A stretch of 64,000 bases of DNA from Solen grandis (Eukaryota; Mollusca; Bivalvia; Adapedonta; Solenidae), in the NCBI GenBank assembly GCA_021229015.1, contig CM037777.1:62693593-62757592 (forward strand), given 5' to 3'. Both the position numbers and the translations under genes were made by a program. Below, piece after piece: positions 20,096 to 32,300 of the stretch. The notes beneath the pieces were generated by a model that was given only the letters and a program-made list of their open reading frames with translations, searched no databases and was not told the DNA's origin. Numbering within the stretch: position 1 is the first letter of the stretch; the number at the start of each line of letters is the position of its first letter.

Positions 20096-23000
20096 GTAAG
20101 CATTAAAGTTGCAAAACAGATCAATCTGACAATTATCAAACTCAAATACCTGTACAAAACAAATGCATTGCCTTGTTGCATTAAAAAATTTCGGTCATTT
20201 TCTATAATGAAATTACCGGCCAGTTCCTAAATTTTCAGGAGTAATTCACATTTTTAGTCAACCAATATCAAATGATCGTATCGTAGATAAATAGACATGT
20301 GCATCTCGTATATTATATTGTTTTTTATCCTTAATAAAAACAGATCTACCATTTTCTCAGAGTTTGGTGTGTTGTGACAGTGTGTGTACTGAGGGGGGGG
20401 GGGGGGGGGTAAATATATCGCAAATCTGGGGGAAATGCACATATTTAATGAAAAAATATTCTAAGGGGAATATATCTTTATATCTTTGAATAGCCCTATA
20501 ACTTATAGAATAAAAAAATTCCAGACTATCGTAAAACTACAATAACAAAATACACTATTCAACTGGGGAGTATGGTGTTTTGAATATCAAATCCTCTCAT
20601 ACAAATCATAATTTAATTCCCCCCATCCCCCGCTCCAGAAAATAACTGCTCATCACTGAATTATCAACTGCCAAAACTAAAAATTTAAATACATAGTGGT
20701 ATAAACAAAAATAATGACTCCTCAGTGTGACATAGGGGGTTTATCTCTACCGAGATCAGCTCCAGTCGGCAGCACGAAATACCCAAATACTCCCAAATAT
20801 ACCCAAATACACCCAAATACTCCCAAATATACCCAAATACTCTGTTTCTATATCACAATACACTTCAAGAAATATGTATGATGGTGATTTAGTCGTATAT
20901 ATGCAACATTTAAAAAATATATACCCAAAGGGTGATTTTATTGCTCAAAATTCATGTCGATCTATATACTACGAGGCTATATATAGTGATACACCAATGG
21001 ACCCTGACCCAAATACTCTATTTCTATACCACAATACACATGAAGGATTATTGTTAATTGTAGTTGGTTTGATATCATGCAATATCTATACAAAATTACA
21101 ACCAAAATATGACTTAATTGCTTAATTAATCAGTTGAACATAAGTCTACCGACCACCGAACACCGGTCTGTTTATTTTGCGGATACTCAATCCAACTCCA
21201 TGTATGTTGAGTAGTGTTTATTTTGCGGATACCCTATTCAATCCAGCAAGAGGGAAGGAAGGGCATTTTATAGCAATATTTTTTATAGTCTCTCCACACC
21301 CCCCCCCCCTTTTTATGTACCATAAATGCGATGTTATGCCCAATTTTATTTGCATATAATTACGTTTAGTTACATATATGTAAATGGTTTATTTAATGTT
21401 AAAATTGTTGAAATTTATGTTCAATGTTTTTGCTTCCATTTTATTGCTGTGTGTTGTAAAAATATGCTACTCAAAAATTGATAAGCATCCCATGCTATTT
21501 TCCCGTATAGTTACATGCGTGTTTAAAGGCGTGCTATATTAATTATTCATTAAATCAAATGCTGCTTCTGTGCAGAATAATTGTTCATCTACAAAACATA
21601 CTATCACTTACAAAAAATATGTCTTACTTATCCTCAGTACTGTACAGGGAGTTAATCAAAATTCAAAAACACCTTTCAATTTTAAGTCTGCTGAATACAG
21701 AACTTTAAATATCCAAATATTCCCTTTTCGAAATGGAAAACTCTTAAAGATGTTTGTGACGAAGTTGGCCTGTTCACCACCACTCTTCTGTACTTGACTC
21801 AAGATTTATCTTTCGTTTATAAAATGTCACTTTTTAACAGAACAACAAAAAACGCAATTTGTTAATATTTGCCCAATAACGACAGAAATTGGCAAAATCG
21901 TTGTACATCTCTTTTGAGTCTCTTGTCCTCATTTTGACTAAATCTGTGCGTAAAAGTGGTGGCCAACTAACGCCCAAACCCTATCAGGACAAAATACCAT
22001 CGGACAAAAGCCCACCAAGACAAAATCCCACTGTACAAAAACCCATCACCAAATTTGGCAACCCGGACAAAAGTCCATCAAAGTATTTATTTTTCAAGAT
22101 ATACAAAAATAATTTAGATAACGGCCAATTTATATTTATCGGTTTATTACAAAGAATGTTTGCTGAGAAAAGGCCTATTTAAAGAACTTTAAAGTGTTTC
22201 GTGAATTAAAGGATTAGCAGTAAGTTTAATTAGATTACCTTAGCCATTCACACCTTAACCATGGTGATCAATACGACAAAGCATGTTTGTAATTAAGAAA
22301 AGAGATGATTAGTAGGAATTCAAAGGCACATTTCTGTTTGATATATATGTCTGTATTATTATTTGAAACTGTAAATTTCATTTCATTGTCATATTTAATA
22401 AAGTGTTGGGCCTTTGTCATGGTGGGCTTTTTTTAATTAACAGTGTTAAAGTCCCCATCGACTATAAAAGTTTTCATCATTATTTCCCCCAATATATTCC
22501 TGCAGCTTTTCAAATATTTTTTGTTTATTTGGACCATACATATTTATTAATGTTACAACAGTATTACTTATCTCTATTGTCACTGTTAATAAACGCCCTG
22601 GAATAAGTTCTTCATGTTCAATAATTGTACAGTCTGTAGTTTCATATTTACCTTCAGCATTTGATTTTCTTCCACTGAAAAACAATTTAATTTCCCATTC
22701 TTTGATTCATTGTTTTTTTAGTTTCACTTGAATTATATGTTTCTTGTAAGAAGCAAATTTAGTAATTCTTGCTTTGTAGCCATTCAAATATTTGATTTTT
22801 TCTTATCATTGCCTATACCCCTAACATTCATTGAACATATATTTATTTCCAATATCTATTTACTAATTCAATTTCTATTTGTTTCAAGAAAAACACATCT
22901 TTTCAAACATAATTTGCTTAAAAGTGTAGGTTAAACGATGACACAAGTTATGCTTATACATCATCCTATTCATAAATACAAAGAGGCTTTTTGATATTTC

Positions 23001-23349
23001 ATTTTTTTAACAATATTTATTCAATACAATTTTGATTTTTTAAATTATTTTTGATCAGTCATAATTACATATCCATATTCTTAACAATCATTGTTCATAT
23101 TTACTTATATAATTATAACACAATTTTAACCATTTTTTCTTACTATCTATACATACTGATACATCACTCATACACAGTTGTCTAGTATACTCATGAAAAG
23201 TATAGTCTTCATTTTGATTTTAATATATAACTATACATATATGTTTATATATCTCCTGCTCATATATATATACTCATGTTAATTCATTGTTTATTGTAAA
23301 AAAATGTTACTTTTTCATGTTTGTGTTATAAGCAAATATACCCCCATAT

Positions 23350-23388
<39 letters not shown>

Positions 23389-26300
23389 TAAACATATACA
23401 TATACATACACATACATACATATACATATATACACACACATACAAACACGTATACACACACATATATACAATGTTCCTCATATGTATGAACACAACATAT
23501 TTACACATACACACCTACATACATATATACCTATGTTACATCCCTACATATGCATCAGCATATACATACATATATCTATATTATGGCTTATTTTGTATTC
23601 ATACACACATTTATTTGTTTTATTATTTTTTTTACTTACATGTTCACTCTTGATTACTCTAATGAAGTTTACATTTTCTACTCACTATGTTCCTATCTAT
23701 TCATAGAACAGAAAATAAACATGACTATGCAGGCAGAATGAATATAATCTATGCAAAAATATAATTCAAATTTACAAATTACTAATAACAAATAATGCTA
23801 AAAATGCCCTACCTTCCCTCATGCTGGAGTTGAATAGGGTATCCGCAAAATAAACACTACTCATTTACCTGGAGTTGAATAGGGTATCCGTAAAAAAAGG
23901 GTTGGAAGCAATTAAGTCATATTTTGGTTGTAATTTTGTATAGATATTGCATGATATCAAACCAACTACAATTAACAATAATCCTTCATGTGTATTGTGG
24001 TATAGAAATAGAGTATTTGGGTATATTTGGGTCAGGGTCCATTGGTGTATCACTATACATAGACTCGTAGTATATAGATCGACATGAATTTTGAGCAATT
24101 AAATCACCCTTTGGGTATATATTTTTTTAATATTGCATATATACGACTAAATCACCATCATACATATTTCTTGAAGTGTATTGTGATATAGAAACAAAGT
24201 ATTTGGGTATATTTGGGAGTATTTGGGTATATTTGGGTATATTTGGGAGTATTTGGGTATTTCGTGCCGCCCGCTCCAGTTATTTTTTAGTATTTAATTT
24301 GGCCGCAGTCATATCAAAAGCATACATCTATCATATTCTATGTACACTTCAAACATGTCGACACAACAAGATATGGCAATTTCATCATAATAGGTTAACC
24401 GTTTAATTATTTAGAATAATTTTAATATATATGATAAATTAAGCAATATTTTTTAAATTCAGTTAACAGAATTTTTAAATGTCATGATTTTTGTGTTTCA
24501 CTCCTGATATTTTTGGCATGTTTTTGGCGTAAAAAAAGAAATTTTTTGTTCAAATTTTATTAAACTTTGCAGATATATTAGGAATATTGAATACATATCC
24601 TTGGTCTAATTTAATCCATATTTTTTTAAAACTGTGGCTAAAATACCCATTTTACATGAAGGAGTCATTATTTTTGCTCATACCCATAGGTGAAAGACAT
24701 TTGGTCAAACTCTTTTTAGATTTTGTAAGACCGTTACACTAATTTCTCATCCAGTTGGTCTCTGACCTCTGAATCATTCTTTTCAGGACCATGGCCTACC
24801 TTCACATTGTCTCAGGGGATGACAACACTTAAGGCATATTAAGCTAAGTTGTCATTCCCACTTTGGCTTCAAATTTTTTGAGTTTATTAGGTACCTTTCT
24901 CATAACTTTTAAAAATTTGACCTATTTCTGCATCAAAATTTACATGGCTCTAATTTAACACTTGCAAACTGGCATAATGCGAGAGCAATAGATAAGGCTT
25001 TTGTTTCATTTGGGTAATACCCCTAATTTTCACCATCATTTGGGTATTGAAAATAACTATTGGGTATCAAAATATATATTACTCTATTTCCATAAAAAAA
25101 AAACACTCACACACAAAAAAAACTTAAAAATTCATGGACCACGCGAGTTAATCATTGGCAAAGGAATTTGATGATTTTGTTTCTGTTTTCACATTAAAAT
25201 ACGAATAAGAAGTATTTTTCCAGGAATGGGCACTAAACTGCGCAACTTTTTTTTAAAAAAATTTCTATTCTATTGTTGTTGATCGATATCATACGTACAC
25301 TCCAACGGTGCAATTGGGTATCATAATATTTTATTGCATATTGATTCACATTGATTTTTATTTCAATTGGGTTTTTTTGCAAATTTTAATTGGGTATTTA
25401 TTCAAATATGCAGCTTTTCTGTTGCTCTGCAACATATAATAATTTTTCCACTTTAAAGCTGATTTCAATGAACCAGTCTATTCTGTCTCATAGAATAAAT
25501 GTTGATTTGGGATTCGAGATTGATCATTGCATCTGAATTACATGTAATTAATTAAAGTATAATTGCTTTTTGTCTATTTCAATTGACAACAACCATTAGC
25601 CATACAGCTCTGTTTACTTCACCAGGGTGTCCACTGAGATTTGGAACTGGGGGAACAAGTGCTGGTTTTCTTAGACTTTGTATCCCTTCAGAGAGTCCCT
25701 GCAATTTTGGGGGATACATTGCCAGTTGTTTTTTTTGGGGGGGGGTGCAAAACTACAAGGGGTAAAGGAGCATGCTGCTTCACAAAATATGGTACTAAGT
25801 TTTATGTTATTTGAATAAAGAGTCTGCAAGTGTAACGTTTTTCATTGATGATTGATTTGATAACCAATTGCCAATGGAATTCATTGGTGAATTAAACTTT
25901 TATAATAGAGATATTTATTATTAATCAGTTGTTTTTTGTAATAGCAATATTTGCCATTTTCAATATCTGAAATTTCCCTTGACCCCAGGCCAAACCTAAT
26001 AGTTCATCAAAAAAAAAAAAAGAGTCTGTTGTTTAAATTACAGGGGTTTACTTAAGGATTTGACTTTCACTTGTCCAGGGGGCAAGTTACTTTGAATATC
26101 TCCTAGCCCCCAGTGAAAACAGGTTGCCCGATCTTGAAGTTAGTTGGTGTTTGTTAATGTTTAAAACTAAATATGTGCAGTATTAAGATGGATTTTAGTT
26201 AGTATGTATCAAAGACAATTTTTAAGGATTTACCCCTGATATACTATAGACAACAAAAAAACCCGAAAGATTTCATATACATAAATAAACTTGCCCTCCA

Positions 26301-29300
26301 GGCTATCTTCTTTTACAAAATCACTTGCCCGCAGTGATTTTAACCTGGCGCAGGCAAGTGGACGTCCACTTAAGAAAACTCCTGAATTATATAGTAAGTG
26401 TTAGATCACAAAACAAAGAGTCTTACCAGTGACTGCTTCTCTTACCTTTATAGGTTGTGCCCCACCACCAGGAGCCTATGAAGTGAAATTGAAAGATAAA
26501 GCAGCTGGTGGTGTTGTTGATAAAAGTGAACGTTTCAAGGCACCAAAAGGTAAACTTTAAAACTAATTAGATTTCATGTAGTGTATTCTATATTACTTAA
26601 CAAAGCACACATGTATACAATACATAATGTGTATAGTTTATATATAATATGATGGTTAAAAAAGGTCTCATACTCTTGTGAGTAGGCTTCTCATTTATAC
26701 TAAAACAATTCATACATATGTAAGACTCAGATTGAAAACCGGTCCCAGATCCAATTATTATGCTTAGAACTCATGTAAAGCTGATATTAAAAGAATATTA
26801 CCTGAACTGAAATAAGAAAGTAAATCTTTTATCATTAAACTTATTTGTTTATTGTTTTGTAATTTGTATATCCCCTGCTTCTACCAGCGAACACCAACCA
26901 GTTAAGAATGTTATCATCCTTAATTGTTACCTTTCACATTATGCTTCCCAGTTGTTAATCATTAAACTAATTTAATGCATGCCAGTTCAATAATCGACCC
27001 ACAATCTTCAAATGATGTCGTAAATTTGGCCCATGATTTCAGATCAGCCAACTATTTTCAAACATATTTTAGTCTCACAGCAATGCAGTAATAGAATTAT
27101 TGTAATCATTTTGAATTCCTACAGATGTGTGCCCAGGCACTTTCAGTGAAGATAGCCGAGCTGATGGAAAAGGGAAGGGAAGACTGGCTTTACACACCCC
27201 ACAGAAAACCCCTCAGAAGAAGGGGGGAAAGTTGGATCACAACACAACCCTATCAGAGACCTTGGATTCTAAATACCTTGCTGCAGTGAAAGAACAAAGA
27301 AGATTGCAAGATGCCTTAAAGCAGTTAAAGTCAGAATTAAAGCAAGCATTGGAAGTTAAAGCAACATTGGAAAAGAACAGGTATTTAGCAAAGCATGATA
27401 TACGGTGTAGTTCCATTACCATGCTTTCCATTATTTCACTGTTCATAACATAGTCCCCAAATGTGTCTTAGGATTAGAAAAAATACCTCTGAAATCTTAA
27501 CTAACATGGTAGCATGCCTCCATTTCACGAGATATAGTTATGCCTGTTCTCATATATCACAGAATTGTTGTAAACGTGAAATGTTTAATTTTCAACATTT
27601 CATTTTTGCAGGGATGTTGTGTGGCTAAAAACACATCATTGGAAGAGAAAGTCAAAGAGCTGTCTGATGAGCAGAAGGCAACAGCAGAAAAATACAGGTA
27701 TGTAGAGAGTACCAGTTGTACACCAGATAGACCAAGGTTACTTAGTCTGATCTGGTATTCACTAGACACAGTTGAAATCAACAAAGAGACCATGATGTAA
27801 TGGAGCGATGACTAGTGAACCCTCACATTTAAACCCCATCACAAAAACATTGTTTAAGTATTTATTTCTCAGTGATAACTCTAGTTTTGTAATGATTTGA
27901 TGCAGATTTTATTGCATTCTTAGCTCGACTATTCGAAGAATATGAGAGCTTTTGTAGTAACCCTTGTGTTGGCGTTGCAGCTTTTGGTTAAATTTTTGCA
28001 TCAGGGCCTTTTTTCCAGTTTTGGGGAAGGCGCCCTAGCCCTTTTTGTGGGGAAAAAAACAATTTTCTTTTTGTGGGGGAAAAAAATGCAATTTTCACAA
28101 TTTTGGGGTTTTTATTTTCCCATGTAGATCAGTGATCATTAAAAAAAACTCTGTTAACAGGTTCAAGATTATATATATATATATTGTTAGTAGTTAGAAA
28201 TGAAATAATATATAAACCTTAATGCAGATGTTACAGTACATTGCTCTAGATAGTCTATATGTGTAACTTTTTCCATGCTCCCTAATACATGTATAGAGCT
28301 AACATCATCGACTTGAGGGGTTGGCATATTGACTGAATCTTTTTTTAATTACTCTTAAAACACTTAAACGAGATTGGGAAAGATGGCTTGATATAAAAAA
28401 AAAACACCGTATCGTAGTTGATAATTTAGTTTGTACCACTCGCTTTCATTTGCCAAAAAAGTTTGACTAGAGCGTAAATCAGAGCTGTAACAACTTAACT
28501 AACGACTGTCTTTTGATTCTACCAGCAATTAAATGATAATGATATCTGAGGGTATCCTTCATTCACCCATACAATCAGTGTAATTTGCTGAAACCTGCTC
28601 AACCCTTCAACACTGAAGTGTCAACTATCAAAACTGCCCTTACTGTGAAATACACAAGTGAATGACGTGTCATAGACAGCTTATCGATTTTTCTAGGTCC
28701 ATCGTATATCCACATGAGCAATATTGATAACCAGTCTGACTGCTAAGGTAATTCACAAAAATAAAATTCATGTGTTGTTGATTTTTTTTTTTTTACCGAT
28801 ATTCATAATACAATTTAATGGGGATTTATTTCTGAGAAAGGGGAATTTTGGAGGATATTTTTTGGGGGAAAGGTGGTTATATGACTTGGGGAAGTAGCCG
28901 GTAACCGGCTACTGCAAAGAAGGATAAAAAGGCCCTGATATCTCAGAAAATGTTTGGTATTGACTAGAAAGTTTAGAAGTGAATTCAGGAGCATCAGAAA
29001 ATCAAGGAGGATAACTCTGACTGAATTTGATTCAAATTATGGCCCTTTTTTAATTTGGATACTTGGTTAAAGTTTTGCATGGGATTGATTTTAGACTTCT
29101 TTAACATATCTAGGGCAAAGGTACCTGGTACGTTGCTGCCCATTAAAAAAAAATTCATTGACGTTATATATAATAAGAAGGTAGGTTACTGATAACTTCG
29201 TCCATTGAAAACATACATCATGTCGTTTCAATTTCCGCAACTCCTTTGAAAACTAGTGGATTTTCATAAAATTGGTCTTATTTTGCATGGAAGGGGTGAA

Positions 29301-32300
29301 TAAAAACAAATGGGTACAAAAAACCCCCCCTTGCCAAAGGAATTGTGCTACAACAGTTTGCGAAGTCGAAAAATGCGTTTGGTCGGAAGAGATCTGACCA
29401 ACGTAATCTTGCCAATCTCTCCTGTGTAAAAACCACAGTATCGGTGTTAAATTGTATGGGCAGATACTGGTAAAAGAATCAAATAAACGGTTAACCTAAA
29501 GTGATTACTTTTTTTTTCTTCATTTTTTATCTTATGCAGCCTTTTTCCACCGTTTGAAAAATTCATCTGAATCGACCTTGACCATGATCAGCTACGTTAA
29601 AACTGCTGATTCTCTACAGTTACTATTGAGCATCTTGTGACAGTGCTGATACATGTATAGTTTCGTTTTGATTTAGTCACAAAATCTTCTTAAAACAATG
29701 GATTTCAAGTCAACACAAGTGCTCATTTTAGGTGTATTTGTTTCTTTCATCAGTATCTGTCCATACAATTCAATATTGATATTGTTGCTTTAGTTTTTCA
29801 CTTGAGAAATTGGCGAGATTCTGTCAGTCAGATCTTTTCCGATAAAATGTGTTATTATATTCATGAACATTTTTAGGGTGATTCCTCCAACAACGGGGTA
29901 TTTTTTGCCCTTGTATGTCTTTATTCACCCCTTCCACTCAAAATAAGACCAATTTTATGAAAATCTATAAATGATCAAAGGAGTTATGGCAATTGAAGCG
30001 AAATGATGTACGCTTTCAATGGAAAAGGTTACCTACCTTCTTATTATATATAAGGTTGTTGATTTTGTTTTGACTATGTCAGTTTTTCAGTCAAAGAAAT
30101 GTGCTGGATACCTTTGATCTAGGGGTATCAGACTGTCAAGTAATATCATTTTTGACATCTATTATATACAGTGTATGTGAAGGGCAAGAATTGAAATGAT
30201 TTCATTTGATTTACCAACAAGCATTTTGAATAGTCAAGCGTGCTGTCCTCTGACAGGTCTTGTTATAGATATTATCTTCTCTTACATAGCTTTGACAAAA
30301 TCTATCATGTGCATCAGTTTTCATACCTGCTCCCAATCTTTGCAGCATAGTCGAGAAGGAAGTCTCAGCATTAAAGTGTGACAAGGAAAGTCTAAGACAA
30401 CAACTAGAGGATCTTCAGAAAGTCAATAAAGCTGCAAAAGAACAAGACACTGAATATAGAAGACTATATCAGGACCGTGAAGAAACATTGAACCAAACAG
30501 TTGCAAATCTTCATGAAAGAATAGCAGAGCTTCAAGCTGAAAATGAGGATTTGTTGGCTACAATTAAAGAAACAGGAGAACTATTGAGTAAAATCAAAGA
30601 GGAAAATGTTAGACTAGAGGAATCACTATATATGTCACAGAAGAGTTGGGAAGACCAGAGAAAGCAACTGTTACTACAGGTGGAAGATCTTACATTTGAA
30701 AAATCAAAATTAGATTCAGAACTTTGTGATGCAGATGTTAAAATTAAGCTTTTAAGGACTGATATCGAAAACCAGAAAACTGCCTCAGATGAAGAAGTTC
30801 AAGTGTTAACTGCTCAATTAGAAAGCGGGAAAGATGAACTAAACCAACTACAAAACAAGCTTGGAGACCTTATTAGTGAGAAGTCTGAACTTCTTAAGGA
30901 AGTTGGTCGCCTTGAGGCAGCTGTGAAACTCATGAACAACAAATTTGAACAAGCTAACACAGAATCTAGTAATGCTACAGTTGTGATTGCTGAATTAAAG
31001 AATAAGGTGGAAGAACTCAACAGAGAGAAAAATGAGGCAGACGTTAAGGGTCTTGATCTTTCAGAACAAAACAAAACTCTACAGAAAACCTTAGAAAACT
31101 TCCAGTCTGACTTTGATAGTTTTGCAAAAGAAGTTGAAGTAGACAAGAAACAGACACATGTGGAAATCGTTAGCTTGACAGAAGAGATAGAAGGACTGAA
31201 AGAACAAAAGGATCAAATGGCCAAAGAAGTAGATGAATGGCTTACAGATAAGTCTGAACTTGACATAGAAGTTGCAAAGCTTCAGTGCAGAATTAAAGGT
31301 GAGCACTCTTTGTTTTCATTTTGTCTGACAGTGAGTCCTTGAACAGTAGTTCACAAAATTTTGGAACCCTCTTAGGTATTTATATGTGAAGTGCTAAGAA
31401 AATGCAGGACTTCCAGTCAGAAGATTGTGAGAATGCTGAGTCCCTTCAATTTGGTGGGGGGGGGGGGCTCCGTGGCCGAGAGGGTAAAGTCGCAGACTTA
31501 AACACTCACTCAGCCCCTCACCGCATGGGTTCAAGTCAGGGTCATTCAGATTTTCATGTGAGGAAGCCTTCCAGCTGGCTTGCGGTAGGTCGGTGGTTCT
31601 ACCAGGATGCCTCAGTGCATTCAGGGTCTTACTGTTGCAGCGACTGTAAACTCAATCAATCAATCAATTTTGTGGTTGATATATGTATCATGCAGTGATT
31701 TTTATGCTCTGCCCACTCTGTTGTTCGGTCTGTCTGTCTATCTATCACACCTAAGGTTTATCTTTGCATTTAAGCTTTTTTCTAAGAAGATGACTTCACA
31801 TCTTTATGAAACTAAGTACACATGTACATCATGATGTGATCTTTCAAAAATGTATGCAAATTAATGGCTGTGACCTATTGAAGCTTTTTTTCTGTGAAGA
31901 TGACATCACATCTTAATGGAAATAGGTATACATGTACATCATGATGTATGATCTATTGAATATTTATGCAAATTTATAGCTGTGACCATTATTTTACAGT
32001 TAGATGAACATTAAAAAATTTGTTCAGGCTCAGGTTTACCTTAGTGTTTAAGCTTTTTCTCTATGAAGATGACTTCAAAAACTCTATGAAACTAGGTACA
32101 CATGTTTATCATGAATATGATATGATCTATTTAATATTTATACAAATTATAGCTGTGATGATTATTTCATGGTTGGATGAATATTAAAAATTGGTTGTTC
32201 TGGCTCTGACAGGTTTACCTTTGCTTTTAAGCTTTTTTTCTATGAAGATGACCTCACACCTTTATGTTTCCAGGCACACATTTACATCATGATAAGATCT

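Larger units (their letters stand above)
20768..24271. mobile_element. 3.5-kb element with about 500-bp inverted-repeat arms
   Basis: Arms at about 20768-21270 and 23801-24271 are inverted copies. Both begin at the outside with GCACGAAATACCC, then a short subterminal tandem array of ACCCAAATA/CTCCCAAATAT units, and both end inside with two copies of a block containing TTTTGCGGATACCC. The core (21.3-23.8 kb) contains an endonuclease fragment of a LINE and CA/TA-rich simple sequence but no transposase. It is most like a large non-autonomous or foldback-type DNA transposon. A further inverted match (AAAAATAATGACTCC at about 20708 and its complement at about 24661) may mark a wider boundary. It lies in HMMR intron 1. 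Confidence 0.75.

Noticed and set aside
22403..22606. 67-residue plus-strand frame with hydrophobic stretches
   Set aside because: It is antisense to the LINE endonuclease fragment at 22440-22690.
23304..23741. His/Thr/Tyr-rich reading frames on both strands
   Set aside because: They follow the CA and TA/CA repeats in all frames; composition is explained by simple sequence.
30814..31146. Ser/Leu-rich frame on the minus strand
   Set aside because: Antisense shadow of HMMR exon 5.
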